From NCBI RefSeq assembly GCF_040802235.1, contig NC_133163.1:66754001-66818000 (forward strand): 64,000 nt of DNA, in the 5' to 3' direction. The number at the start of each line of letters is the position of its first letter. Position 1 is the first letter of the stretch. The notes beneath the pieces are model-generated. The model was not told where the DNA came from. It did no database searches and saw nothing but the letters and a program-made list of their open reading frames with translations. The DNA comes from Manis javanica. Its lineage: Eukaryota > Chordata > Mammalia > Pholidota > Manidae. Shown piece after piece: positions 47,371-58,960 of the stretch. The translations under genes were made by a program, and so were the position numbers.

Positions 47371-49756
47371 CAGGCATACCTCATTTTATTGTGTTTCACT
47401 TCACTGCATTTTGCAGATACTGCATTTTTTACAAACTGAAGGTTTGTGACCACACTGCCTCTAGTAAGTCTATTGGCTCCTTCCTAACAACATTTGCTTA
47501 TTTTGTGTCTCTGTGTCATATTTTAGTAATTCTTGCAATATTTCTATCTTTTTCATTATTATATTAGCTATAGTGATCTGTGATCAGTGATCTTTGATGT
47601 TATTATTGTAATTGTTTTGGGGCAGCATAAACCACATGCATATGAGACAATGAACTTATTTGATAAATGTGTGTGTTCTTGACTGCTCCACTGAACAGCC
47701 ATTCCTCAGTCTCTCTCCCTCTCCTTGGGCATCCCTATTCCCTGGGACACAACAATATTGCAATTATGCCAATTAATAACCATACAATGGTCTCTTAGAA
47801 TTCAAGGGAAAGAATTGTCACAAATTTCTCACTTTAAATAAAAAGCTAGAAATGATTAAGCTTAGTGAGGAAGGCTTATTGAAAGCTGAGATAGGCTGAA
47901 AGCTAGCCTCTTGTAGCAGTTAGCCAAGCTGTGCATGCAATGGGAAAGTTTTTGAAAGAAATTAAAAAGACTACTACAATGAACACACAAATGATAAGAA
48001 AGTAAAACAGGCTTATTGCTGATATGGAGCAAGTTTTAGTGGTCTAGATAGAAGATCAAACCAGCTACAACATTCCCTAAACCATAGCCTCATCTAGAGC
48101 AAGGTCCTAACTCTTTTCAATTCTATGAAGGCTGAGAGAGGTGAGGAAACTACAGAAGAAAAGTTGGAAGCTAGCAGAGGTTGGTTCATGAGATTTGATG
48201 AAAGAAGCTATGTCTGTAACACCAAAGTGCTGGTGAAGCAGCAAGGTATCCAGCAGATCTACCCAAGAGAATTACTGAAGGTGGCTATATTAAAAAAATT
48301 TTCAGTGTAGACAAAACAGCCTTGTACAGGAAGAAAATGCCATGTATGACCTTCATAGGCAGAGAGAAGTCAATGCCTGGCTTCAAAGCTTCAAAGGACA
48401 GGCTGACTCCCTTGTTAGGAGCTAACCACACAGCTCGAGACTTTCAGCTGAAGCCCCTCTACTAATTCAAAAATCCTAGGACCCTTAAGAATTATGCTAA
48501 ATCTACTCTGCCTGAGCTTTATAAAGGGAAGAACAAAGCCTGAATGACAGCATATCTGCTTACAACACAGTTTATTGAATACCTAAACCCACTGTTGAGA
48601 CCTACTGCTCAAAAACAAGATTCTTTTCAAAATACTACAGCCCACTGACAATGCACCTGGTCACCCGGAAGCTCTAATGGGGATGGACAATGAGATGAAT
48701 GCTGTTTTCATGCCTCCTAACACAGCATCCATTCTGTAGCCCATGGATCAAGGAGTGATTTTGACTTTCAAGTCTTATTACTTAAGAAATGTTTTCATAA
48801 AACCATTATTGCCATAGATAGTTATTCCTGTGATGGATCAGGACCAAGTCCCTTGAAAATCTTCTGGAAAGAATTCACCGTTCTACATGTCGTTAAGAAT
48901 ATTTGTGATGCATGGTAAGAGGTCCAAATATCAACATGAACAGGAGTTTGGAAGGAGTAGATTCCATCTCTCATGGTTGACTTTGAGGGTTTCAAGACTT
49001 CACTAGAGGAAGTAACTGCAGTTGTGGTGGAAATGGCAAAAGAACTAGAATCAGAAGTGGAGCCCGAGTATGTGACTGAATTGCTGCAACCTCATGATAA
49101 AATGTGAGTGGCGGAGCTGCTTAGTATAGATGAGCAAGGAGTGGTTTCTTGCGATGGAATCTACTTCTGGTGAAGATGCTATGAAGATTGTTGAAATGAC
49201 AACAAAGGATTGAGAACAGTACATAAACCTTAGTTGATAAAGCAGTGGCAGGGTTTGAGAGGACTGACTCTAATTCTGAAAGAAGTTCTATTGTGGGTAA
49301 AATGCGATCAAACAGCATCACATACTACATTGAAACTGTTTGTGAAAGCAAGAGTAAATCGATGTGGCCAACTTCATTGTTGTGTTATTTTAAGAAATTG
49401 TCACAGCCACCCCACCCTTCAGCAGCCCCCACTCTGATCAGTCAGCAGCCATCACCATTGGCAGGACCCTCCACTGGCAGAAAGATGACAGCTTGCTGCA
49501 AGCCCAGGTGATGGTGAGCACTTTTTAGCAGTGAAGACTGTGTTCACAGTCTACCCACTCTTAAGGTATGTACATTGTTGTTTTTAGAAATAATGATATT
49601 GCATTCAGTACTATCACAGTTAATAGACTATAGTATGGTGTAAACATGACTTTTATATATATTGGGAAAGCACAAACTTGATTTGATCCATTTTATTGCA
49701 GTATTTGCTGTATTCTGGTCTGGACTGAACCTGCCAATATCTCCAGGGTATGCCTG
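47371..49756 (+). mobile_element. near full-length Tigger1 DNA transposon
   Basis: About 2.39 kb, starting CAGGCATACCTCATTTTATTG and ending with the inverted-repeat CAGGGTATGCCTG, flanked by TA at 47369-47370 and 49757-49758, the target dinucleotide of Tc1/mariner-type elements. The body keeps the order of Tigger1, including its terminal repeats and the whole transposase region. It is a fossil of a pogo-like family active in early placental mammals. Confidence 0.92.
47787..49515 (+). pseudogene. Tigger1 transposase pseudogene
   Basis: The pogo-type transposase start codon at 47787 is followed by a stop three codons on. Readable segments include the DNA-binding helix-turn-helix region (from about 47840), a TDNAPGHP motif near 48643-48670 with a catalytic Asp of the DDE/D fold, and the PMDQG segment near 48738, where the preceding Gln is now a stop. 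The longest open pieces are 61-88 codons. Inactive. Confidence 0.85.
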
Positions 49757-50059
49757 TATTCTCTTTTTCTAACTTTTCTTTTTTCTATTAACAGCATCAC
49801 CATTTTCTAGCTTTCAAAGCCTCTCTGAAGGTTAAAAAACTAATTGAAGTTAATCATTTAAATTGGAATCTATTTTTTAAAAATATATTTTAGGTTTACT
49901 TTATTCTTAATGCCAATAACTAGGCCCTTCCTCCCTCCATTATTGGAGGATTTCAGCAACCTCCCAGCTAATCTCCCTGTGTAGGTAGCTCTTTTTAGCT
50001 ATGCTGGACCCACTCTTGCCCTACAATTCTTTCTAAAGACTAACTTTTCCAGTTAGAGT

Positions 50060-50420
50060 TCAAGTCCAGAACTTGTTACTTACCTGTGCCTAAATTCTCC
50101 ATCTGGCACTCAAGGCCCTGCTTAGTTTAGCCCTTACCTTCTTTCCCTCTCTGCTTAATGTGGGTTCTTTGCTTGGGATACTGGTCCTCTTTTCTTTTCT
50201 CAGAACCTATCGGGCTCTGCTTCTATCTTTCCCAATCCCTTTCAGTGTTCACAGTCTACCCACTCTTCAAGGTCCAGAAAAAAATGCAACTTCCTCCTTG
50301 AAGATTTTCTGGGCAGCTCCAAGTCACATTCACAGCTTCCGAATAATCATCTTCATGAGCTTCAGTTGTGCCAAGACAGTGGAATCTTTACCCTTTTCTC
50401 TTGATTTGATCTGTTAATAG
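50060..50420 (+). mobile_element. L2 3'-end relic
   Basis: 'catctggcactcaaggccct', 'ccactcttcaaggtccagaa' and 'gcaacttcctccttgaagat' run in L2 order. A short piece (cacagtctacccactctt) also occurs in the adjacent Tigger1 at about 49544-49561, perhaps by chance. Confidence 0.55.
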
Positions 50421-50929
50421 GAGACCTAGGGACCATTATCTGTGAGGGTGGGACATGTGCCTGCAGATATCTGAAGTGCTAATCTGTAGTTTCCAAACTA
50501 CTGGTTCTTAAACATATGTAGCAGCTCCTCTGATTGCCTAAAGGAACACATCTAAAATACTATCGTGTAGTAGTCATTTTTAAAAGACGATGGAGTACAG
50601 TGGGAGTACGTGGAGCATGGGTTTACTTATCTCTCAAACCAAGGGATTCACTACTTGATTTTAGGAAGTTTTACTCACATTTCCAATTACATCCTAAACA
50701 TCTCCAAGTACGTCGTATACCCAGGCATACTTTACATCCAATGTATGTGAGATACAAACTTTTGAAGGAAGTAACTACTGACACACTTGAGACAACCCAC
50801 AGGAAGGGTCAAAAGCACACTCTGGGCGCAGCTGCTTACTGGGGGCGCCAGTGGACTTTAATTTACACATTTTTGGGGCCTCAGTTCTCTTATCTGTACA
50901 ATGGAGGTAATACTCTATAATACTTCCCA
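50421..50929. other. unassigned sequence upstream of the HECTD1 CpG island
   Basis: A 128-codon ORF at 50534-50920 is without domains. GC content rises sharply after about 50930. No TATA box or exon is evident here. Confidence 0.4.
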
Positions 50930-51449
50930 GGGTTGTGTTGAAAGGTTTTCTTTCACGCGAACCGCGTGGGGGTTGCCTCTCAGGACCCAAGGGAGGCGCT
51001 TTTCTTCTCGCGACGCACTTCCGTGCGTAGGGAGGGTGACAGTGGGGAGGAGGGGAAGCTCTCGGCTGAGTGCTGGTCGCCGGGGTGGGAGGCTCGGCAA
51101 GGACAGGTCGGGTCGCAGCTACGGCACACAGCATCGGGTCCTTTTACAGGGGCACGCTGAGTGTAGACACGGTGCAAAACCAGCCGAGCGTGCGTGCACC
51201 ACTGTACGCAGGGTGCTGGGAGCGCAGCGGCATCGACCGCGAAGCGTAAAGGCGCCAAGGCGCGCGATAGGAAAGCGACAGCCGACAAGGTCGGGAAAGT
51301 CCGAGGTCCGGGGGCCAGAGAGCAGAGGCAGGGGCTAGCGTCCGCCAGCCGGGCGCCGCAGGTCGGCGTCCCTACACGGCTGCCTACCGGCCTCCGCAGC
51401 GCCCCACGTGGCGGCCGGCGCGGTCGCCGGCCGGAGACTTGCTCCGCCT

Positions 51450-51837
51450 CCGCCGAGCTCGGCTGCCCTCCGCAGCCTCTCCGGCTGGCTTTCCCTGCCC
51501 TCCTCCCTTTCCCCTCCCTCATCGCGATGGACGCGGCCTCCCCCCGCCGCTACCCGCGCCAGCACCGCGCGGGCCTCTGAGCTGCGGCGCCTCAGGAGCC
51601 GCGTGCCGGGGACGGGACTTGTGCTGGCCGCCGCCGGCCGGGGGAACCTCTCGCTTTCCTGTCACTAGGTCCCCGCAGAGGAAGGGGCGGGACGAGGCGC
51701 GGCTTTTCCTGCGCCGCCTGCCCAACTCGCCCTGCGCGGCCTGCGGCTTCCTGGGAACTCGAGGGCCGCGGCCGGGCCTGGCTCTGCCCGCGGCCTGCTT
51801 GGAGCTGGACCCGAGCGGTTTCGGACGACGGGCCTGG
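51450..51837 (+). other. HECTD1: HECTD1 exon 1 (5' UTR), start uncertain
   Basis: A strong splice donor (GGCCTGG|GTAAGAG) at 51837/51838 ends a GC-rich block inside the CpG island. It pairs with the acceptor of exon 2 at 53122/53123, giving an intron of 1285 bp. The exon would be entirely non-coding for the main protein. The 5' edge cannot be read from sequence; 51450 is only indicative. If transcription starts upstream of 51527, the exon carries a short upstream ORF. Confidence 0.6.
51527..51580 (+). promoter_or_regulatory. upstream ORF (17 codons) in HECTD1 exon 1
   Basis: An ATG with G at -3 and G at +4 (gcgATGg), a strong initiation context, opens a 17-residue Arg/Pro/Ala-rich frame ending TGA at 51580. 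It is the only ATG between there and the exon 1 donor. It matters only if the transcript starts upstream of it. Confidence 0.45.
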
Positions 51838-53152
51838 GTAAGAGCTTGAGGGAAGGGATGGCGGGAGTATCCGGAGCGGTCGGAAGGGCCGGACCTGAGG
51901 GCCGGGATCCGGGACGCCTGGTGGCGGGCGGGCAGCGAGCCCGGCCCCTGGTGAGGTCGGCGGGGCTGCTGCCGACTCAGCCGCTCAGCCCCTTTGTTCC
52001 CCTCCCCCGGCCCTGCCCGCGGCGGGGCTCGGCTGGTCGGAGCCGGAGCCCAGAACAGGCCCGTCTTGCCCTTGAGAGGGGCTCCCCGCCCCGCCGAGCC
52101 TCGGAGTTACGGGCGTCTCTGCCGGGAGACCCGCCGTCCTGCGCTGCCCGGCGGCCCCGCTCGGGCCCGGAGGCTTCCTGCTTCTCCAGAACTTCCCCTC
52201 CTCCTAGACCGGCGTAGCTGTGTTAGCGCGGTTTGGCGCCGGACAAGCTGAGCGTTGTGCCTGCGCCTGCGGGCGCCCGGCTCGGCTGGTCTCGGAGTGT
52301 TGGGTCATTCCTGCTGGTCGCCCCCGTTGGGTGCCCACCGAGACCCGCCGTTGGATTCGTACACATGCGGCTGGGTTACGTGGGAGCGAAAGCTGTCCTT
52401 CTTCAGGCCGCTTACGAGCCTTTGTAATGACTTGCCTGCTGGGGCTGCTTTTCTGTTTTTGTTTTTTAACCAACTGCCCCATTCTGTGGCGATGGGGAAA
52501 GGAGGCCGTAGATTGGCCTGTTCTGATCCGTAGTGTTAGTCCACTGCATTCACTTTAAGCATTTCTTATTAAACTTTAAAGGACAGTTGCCAAGGCTGTC
52601 AAAATGCCTAACCATGTCTTTATTCTTAGCTAATTATCTTGTATCTAATTATCGTTTGTATTGGGACATCTTAAGAATAGCCGTAAGTAAATTGAGAAGT
52701 CAGGAGAATTTGTGAAATTGGAGGTAATTTTAAAGCAGAAACCTAATTTGGAGGGGGATTGGATCAAAGTGCTTAAGAGTCTCCACAAATACTGAATCTA
52801 ACCCTTACCTGAAAATCAGTTTTGGATCGAGGAGCGGGGATGTAGTTTGTTGGAAAAAAATAACCTTTAGTAAGGTATTCTTTGCTTTTTGGCACAGACG
52901 TTAGTGATAGCAGTAGTGGGATAAGAAGCTTGTTTGACTGTCTTTGACAAGGACAGCTCTGGTTTCTAGTTAAGCAGCAACCTGATCAGCTTATACTCTT
53001 GTGTAAAACTGGTTTTTATTTAGTATGGTATATGAACAATTAAACTCGAGGAATAAGGAAAACTGAAAAACTACATTAAGCACTCTATCCAGACATACTT
53101 ACAAGTCTTTTCTAATTCCTAGGAGGACACCACGAAAATCTGGTTCCAGCCG

Positions 53153-53158
53153 ATGTAA
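53153..53158 (+). promoter_or_regulatory. start-stop element (ATGTAA) in the HECTD1 5' UTR
   Basis: An ATG followed directly by TAA lies 97 bases before the main start codon, in exon 2 and therefore in every transcript using this exon's acceptor. Minimal start-stop uORFs can hold ribosomes and damp translation in some mRNAs. The context here is weak (C at -3, T at +4). Confidence 0.5.
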
Positions 53159-53255
53159 AAGAAAAAAATTTTAAACCCAAGCTGATCAGTCCTGGACATT
53201 TAAAGGACTTTTTCCTTTACTTTTTAAATTTAAGCAAAGAGGCTTTTGAAAAACC

Positions 53256-53395
53256 ATGGCAGATGTGGATCCGGATACATTGCTGGAATGGCTACAGATG
53301 GGACAGGGAGATGAAAGGGATATGCAGCTAATAGCCCTTGAACAGCTATGCATGCTGCTTTTGATGTCTGACAACGTGGATCGGTGTTTTGAAAC
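53256..53395 (+). CDS. HECTD1: HECTD1, E3 ubiquitin-protein ligase, first coding exon (partial)
   Basis: This encodes the N-terminus of HECTD1, a large (about 2,600 residues) HECT-family E3 ligase that transfers ubiquitin from a C-terminal catalytic Cys to substrates. Known roles of the family member include HSP90 and APC modification, cell migration and neural-tube closure. Seen here: 46 codons beginning [20 protein letters not shown] and ending in VDRCFE, which I recognise as the HECTD1 N-terminus; this segment leads into armadillo/ankyrin-type helical repeats. The start has A at -3 and G at +4, and an in-frame TGA lies 9 bases upstream (53247-53249), so this ATG is firm. The exon ends at a phase-2 GTAAGT donor. 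All later exons, including the HECT domain, lie to the right of the window. No disabling change is visible, so the gene appears intact as far as seen. Confidence 0.95.
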
Positions 53396-54834
53396 GTAAG
53401 TACATCTCTTCATAGTCTTCCTTTGGAGTAGCTGTAGTGACATCTGTTTTCAACCATTTACTGACTCCAGTTTGTATGGAATTTTCTCTAGGGAGATTTA
53501 AAACTATCTTTTTAAAACTATATGCAGTTTTGCATTTACGCTTTTCTGAGAAAAATTGGTAGGTGAAGTACCTCCTCCAGTAATGTTAATTTGTGATGAC
53601 ATAAATACACGTTTGCTGAGTGAATTAGAATTAGTAAGGAATACTCATTTTAATCCATAGCTTGGTTGATTCATTTTCAAAATATGAACTGGAAAATACT
53701 TGTCTTCTTGAAAGGTAACTGTTTTTGTACCAAAACGGTGACTTGAAATTGACATAAAATGGATGATAACATGTTACAACTGTCCATTTCTTCATTGGTG
53801 TTAAATCATATGGCATTGTACTTTGGTTAAAGCAAATCATTAGTTGGTAAATTTCAGTTTGAAGAGTATAAATTGGATGCTTCCTATACAGCATACTTTT
53901 TGGAATACTAGAAACCATAGATTTTGAAGTTTGGAGAGTTTAAACAATTTTACTCAGAGGTTATAATGTATAATTTGTGCAGAAATGTAACAATGTACTA
54001 GATTGGCCATTCATGCTATGTTTTTTCTTTTACATGATACTTTGCCCAATTAGATTAGCCATTCTTCTGAATGCTGAGCATGTTTGGTTTTTACTGTTTA
54101 TTTTATATTTTATATTTACAATTTTGAACTCCAGTAATAAGTAAATGAAAACTCAGAAGTTTCTATATTTGTTTTAATGACATTTTGAAATAATTAGTAG
54201 AAAATGTTTGCAATGTTGACATACAACTTGGTATAATTGTCTTAATTTTTCTGACGTGGGAATAAAGGCTGTATCACTAAATTGACAAGGTATGTTTAAT
54301 TGCCTTCATTTTTGAATGAATAGTAAAAGAGGATTAATTAATAAATAGTAATTCTTATTTGTAAATCCCATTAAAGATAGTACTATTATGATACAAATCC
54401 TCATAAGCAAAGTTTCTAAATCACAATCTGTTAGTGGCCCATTTATTTCAACTAGGTTTTGTTATTGACAGACTTCGAGTACCTAATAATGTAGTCCCTC
54501 CATGGACACTTATTTTAGCAGGATTCATAGAAAAGTAAATATTTGATTTTTCATAGATTTCATTAGAGGGCCTTCATTAACCCTCTAATGAATTACTTTT
54601 GGTATTTTAAAAAATAAGTCATACTTGCCAATCAAATCAGCTATCATTTCATATCTTCTGTTAAGTACTAACAGATAGTAGGGTTATTTGTAATGGCATT
54701 AAAAAAGTGTTAACCAAGAGGTTTTTTTGGGTCAGTATTTCTTTTAAACGTTAGTTTGCTCTCTCTGTTCTACAGCCAGATTTTCTCGTCACAAGGAAAG
54801 TTGTCTTGGTTTCTTTAAATCAGAGAGGCAGCAT

Positions 54835-55020
54835 AGTGAGGGGGAAAGAATGGCCTGTGGCATCAAGAGCCTGGGTTCAGATTCTTGGTGTGTTACATGT
54901 AATTTAGCCTCTGAGAGCCTTACTTTATTCCTCTGTAAAATGGCAGTAATCTTATTTCTGGTAGGCTCCTTGTGACTATTAAAGGAATGAATGTATGTTA
55001 AAAGTGTTTTGAGTAAAGTG
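54835..55020 (+). mobile_element. MIR SINE in HECTD1 intron 2
   Basis: 'gaggcagcatagtgaggggg', 'agagcctgggttcagattct', 'cctctgtaaaatggcagtaa' and 'gtgactattaaaggaatgaa' are in MIR order. Confidence 0.8.
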
Positions 55021-56159
55021 GGGTACCCACTAATGTCATTAGTAAGTATCTAATGAATTTTATTTTGGGACTTTATTTCATGAAATTGTGGTTAATTTTG
55101 GAGAGTCTTTTGAAATCCCTTGAAGTAGTCAACAAACAAGGTAGGGGAAAAGCAGGATGATGTGCATATTTTGAATATTGGTGGAAATCTCCCATGCCAA
55201 CTTGATCTCATAAGATAGTAGCAAATATTCCTTAGTTATGTTGGATAAAGTAAAAGATGTCTCTATGTTCAGATATGTTTTTGCCTTATTAGCTTGTATT
55301 GATAGTTATATGTCTGTTTAATCAGGAAAGACATGGTGTGATAGAAATAATGTTGGAACGGGATAGACTCAGGTTTAGGTTTTTGTGAAGATTAACAGGG
55401 ATACTCCATCTGAAATGCATACTACAGTGCTTTTCATGTAACAGTTAGGTGATTCTTTTCCTTTAACTTAGTATTATACATGGATCTCCATTTTTTGGTA
55501 CCAGTTTTGACAGACTTTTGAAGTTAAGGAATATACATTTTTTGTGAAGCTGCAATGCTGCTTATTAATGCCTGAACTTACCAAGATAATGCTATAGAAA
55601 GTAAAATTCAAGTTAGTGTTAGTTTTTGCTTTCATCTAATATGTCATTGAGTTAAATGTAATATAAGTTATAAATTTAATATGAGTTAAATTTAATGAGT
55701 TATAAATGAGTTCGCATTCACATTAAAGTAGATCATTGTATTTATTCTAAGTAGAGAAATCCTGGGCAGATGTAGATGCTGCCACTACATCTTCAGATAA
55801 TACAATTTAAAAGTTATATCTTCTGGGAAGAATCTAAGATCTCCCCAGAAGATCTAGAAAATGGAATATTAAGGATATTGCTTTTAGGTACAAGATGGCT
55901 CTATTGAGAAAAATAATCATTTTAACTTAATTATGAGGGCATGAAAGGCTATACCGTAAAAATTAAGTCACTCCCTTTCCTGTCTTCTGTTTGATCAGTT
56001 CTCTCCAGAGGCAAACATCATTAATCATGTTCCTGGTGTATAATTTGAGAGATACCCCAGTGAAGACTTTCTGAGTCTGAGTTCCAAAAGTGAACACAGT
56101 GGTAAAAATCCTGTGGTGTATTTATAGTTAAAGATAAATAACTGTAACAGTGACAAGAC

Positions 56160-58145
56160 TTTGAACCTCTTACATTGTCTTCCTCCTTTATGTTGGGTGT
56201 TAGAGATAGGGTGATAACAAAACAGATACTGCCTCTTCCCTTATGGTGACTAGTAGTCTAATACGGAAGACAGATACAAAATAATTATAGAAATAAAATT
56301 GTGGTTACAAATTGTGACAAGGGCCATAAAATTTCAGGGTGCTTATGACCCCAGCGTATAGCAGGACATGACCTGAAGGGCTGGGGGTGGTCAGAAGTGC
56401 CTTCTTTAAGAAAGTGGCTTTTCCTAGAGATCTGAAGGATGTGTTAAGAGTCTATGAGATGAAGTATGAGGAAGTGAGGCAGAAGGGTGTTCAAAGAGAA
56501 GGCAGTGTGTGAAGAATTTGAAGTGAGATGCTAGGTAAAGCTTTTGGTTTTCTCTGAAGAGCAATTGGATGCATTGAAGTGCTGTAAAAGTGAATGATGA
56601 CATTAATTTTGACTTTTACAAACATTACCTACTTATCAAGAATAGAAGGGTGAAGTGGACAGAAGGAATGAATGCTTGTAGACTTGGTAGGTTATGATTC
56701 AGAGAGGGTCGTTGTAGTAAAAGTAGAAAGAAGTGGATAGGGTTGAGATAGATTTAAGAGGTAAAATAAGCAGAACTTGTTGAATGATTGGATATGATAG
56801 AATGAAAAAGAAGGAGGTATCAGGAATGACTCGGGTTAGAATGGATGATCCACTCAGCAAGCAAAAGCACATGGAAGAGGACCGTGTTTTGAAGGGCTGA
56901 GATCATGAGTTGGGATTTGACTGGATTCTCGTACCTGGTTCTGCATTCAGTCTGTTGCATTATGTTGTACTGATTGAAATATATGGAAAAAGTCATCCTC
57001 CATAGATGTAGTTTGAAAACGGATAAATGTTGTAATGCTTTTTTAACATAATTATGATGTTCTTTGATAACATTATCAAAATTAGGTAAGTGATAATGTC
57101 TGAAGTGGTAGTTATATGGAGATCTGGAATCATGTCTATGAACTTTTTGTGTTCTGTTACATTAACATCTATTGGTCTGTCTTTTACTTTGAGTGGAGTT
57201 TTTACCATGTTTAAGTTTATAAAATCATGCATAGATCATGCGAAAAATACTGGCCTACTGAGTTACAGAGATATTCCAACTGTTGATAAATGTTGTTCTA
57301 CAGTTTCATAAACTCACATTTGTTAATATGCCCAGAAAAATCTTTAAGTGTTAGGAAGCTGTCAAGCTCATGGTGCAGACAAAAGTTTTCCAAAATGTAA
57401 TTTTAGCTTGTAAGCTTGAATGTTATCATTGGCAACAAATATTTCCAGTTGTTTTCCTTGAAGGGAAAGGCTTACTTTGTTAATTTTTGAAAAAATGTTT
57501 GCTAAATATCCAAGTCTGAATAACCACTGTTTGTCTGAAGTTCCTTCAAGTAAAAATGATGCTGCGTGGGAGAAGTGGCTAGTTCAGCTTTCCAGCAGTT
57601 GTGCACTACCCTGACACTACCATCAGTCTTTGGTCTACAGAGTTGCTTTATTCTTGCTTCTCATTTCCTTAAGTAGAGTATTAAAAAGTTACGTATTCAA
57701 ATCATTTTTTTGCTTCATCAAGGTTATTCTGTCATGGAACTGGCTATTTTTTTCCATGCCAGGGCTTGGCAGTGAAGAATACAATTACTAGTAGTACAGT
57801 TTAGTGCAGCTGCCCTGATTCATGCTAAAACACCAGCAGTTTTATTCACTATTGCTTTTGCATTATTAGTGCATGTCAACACAGGAGAAAAAGTGATTTG
57901 AAAAGAAGAAGGGAATTACATTGAATACTGGTGAGAGATGAAGTAGGATGAAGACTAAAAAGGTGTCCTTGGATTTAGCAACATTCCTGAGGTCATTGAT
58001 CTTAATGAGAGCTGAGTGGAGTGGTGTTGAGGGGCAGATATGAATGGGTTGAAGAATAAGTGGAACATGGAGAGATAGAGAGTGTGGAAAACTTTTCTGA
58101 GACTTTGGATTGGAATGGGGGTGTAGGGCTTTTTCTCTTAGAGGT
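56160..58145 (+). mobile_element. ancient interspersed repeat, split by a hAT relic
   Basis: 56160-56985 and about 57915-58145 read as two parts of one common old mammalian repeat ('gatactgcctcttcccttat', 'tttcctagagatctgaagga', 'gtggacagaaggaatgaatg', then 'tggagtggtgttgaggggca'). I cannot name the family securely. The parts resume in order after the intervening sequence. Confidence 0.4.
56990..57910 (-). mobile_element. hAT-type transposase relic, antisense
   Basis: The + strand contains phrases seen in antisense copies of domesticated-type hAT transposases ('tttgctaaatatccaagtct', 'atttttttccatgccagggc', 'gctaaaacaccagcagtttt'). Stops are frequent. Family assignment is tentative. Confidence 0.4.
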
Positions 58146-58237
58146 CAATGAGATAGGACAGACAATGGATGGTATATAGTGTAAAGATTGTGAGATACTG
58201 GGAGATAACCGACTGTTGTCAGGAGCAGTGCTTTTTA

Positions 58238-58421
58238 TTTTTATTTTTATTTTCTTTCAGGAAAAACATGATAGTTTAATGTATATAAGAATTAAACCTT
58301 TTTAAAAACAAATAGCATTATTCAGAATTTGAACCACAGATGAAAACAAGCAATATCTACTCTAAATGTGGTAAGGAATTAATATTCTTAACACATCAAG
58401 AACTATTACAAATCAAATAGG
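58238..58421 (-). mobile_element. short retroposed insertion with 17-bp target duplication
   Basis: A 184-bp insert with a T/AT-rich left end (a minus-strand A-rich tail) is flanked by the perfect 17-bp repeat aggagcagtgcttttta at 58221-58237 and 58422-58438. Part of the insert (about 58365-58421) resembles L1 ORF2 read on the + strand, opposite to the tail, so the source RNA is unclear. Confidence 0.7.
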
Positions 58422-58600
58422 AGGAGCAGTGCTTTTTAAACTTTAATGTACATAATGTGAGTCATGGTAAGTTTTGGGTATCTTGTTAGGATGCACATTC
58501 TGGTTTAGTTGGTCTGGTGTGGTGCCTGACCTTTTGCATTCCTAATATGTTCCCAGGTAATGCTGATGCAGTTGGTCAGAAAATCCCACACTGAGTAGCA
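58422..58600 (+). mobile_element. MER5-like hAT-Charlie relic
   Basis: Begins 'gcagtgctttttaaacttta' and runs through 'ttaggatgcacattctggtt' and 'ttcccaggtaatgctgatgc', in MER5A/B order. The 17-bp duplication of the neighbouring insert covers its first bases. Confidence 0.6.
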
Positions 58601-58892
58601 GAGGTCTGATCCACTAGTGGAGGAGAGAGGTTTTAGGTAGTGTGTTCCTTGTGACACAGGAAAGGTGGAGAGAGGTGAGATGCAGATGTTTTAGGTGTGA
58701 TGGTATAAAGGTGAAGGGATTTCTGTCTGATGACATTTATTTTCTCCATAAACTAGGAGATTAAAAAGAATGATAATATCTAGGATTGGTATGAGGAAAC
58801 AATCATGCTTATGTAGTGTGAGTAGCTCTATAACAGATGTCTCTGCCTCTAAGCTAACTATACACAGTTACAGTCTTAACTCTTACTGTCTT

Positions 58893-58960
58893 TTCCCCCC
58901 AGCTTTATTGAGGTATAATTGGCTGTAGCTGTAAAATATTGATTTGATTGTACCACTCCC
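58893..58960 (-). mobile_element. L1 3'-UTR tip, antisense
   Basis: 'cccccagctttattgaggta' followed by 'taattggctg' is the common reverse complement of the last bases of L1M 3' UTRs. Confidence 0.55.

Larger units (their letters stand above)
50930..52420 (+). promoter_or_regulatory. HECTD1: CpG-island promoter of HECTD1
   Basis: About 1.5 kb of dense CpG and high GC in AT-rich surroundings, overlapping the first exon of HECTD1. No TATA box is visible upstream of the exon. Possible sites are an E-box CACGTG at 51405-51410, an Sp1-type GGGGCGGG at 51684-51691, and GCGCCTGCG-like NRF1-type words near 52262. This is the usual TATA-less housekeeping architecture with dispersed start sites. Overlapping long ORFs on both strands here come from GC-rich codons and are not genes. 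Confidence 0.85.
53123..53395 (+). other. HECTD1: HECTD1 exon 2
   Basis: A pyrimidine-rich acceptor (tcttttctaattcctag) ends at 53122 and a perfect donor (gaaac|gtaagt) starts at 53396. The first 133 bases are 5' UTR, the rest coding. The exon ends in phase 2, two bases into codon 47. Confidence 0.92.

Noticed and set aside
50901-52558. Many overlapping ORFs of 76-180 codons on both strands in the CpG island
   Set aside because: High GC removes stop codons by chance. The proteins are low-complexity Arg/Pro/Ala/Gly, and the region is better explained as the HECTD1 promoter and 5' UTR.
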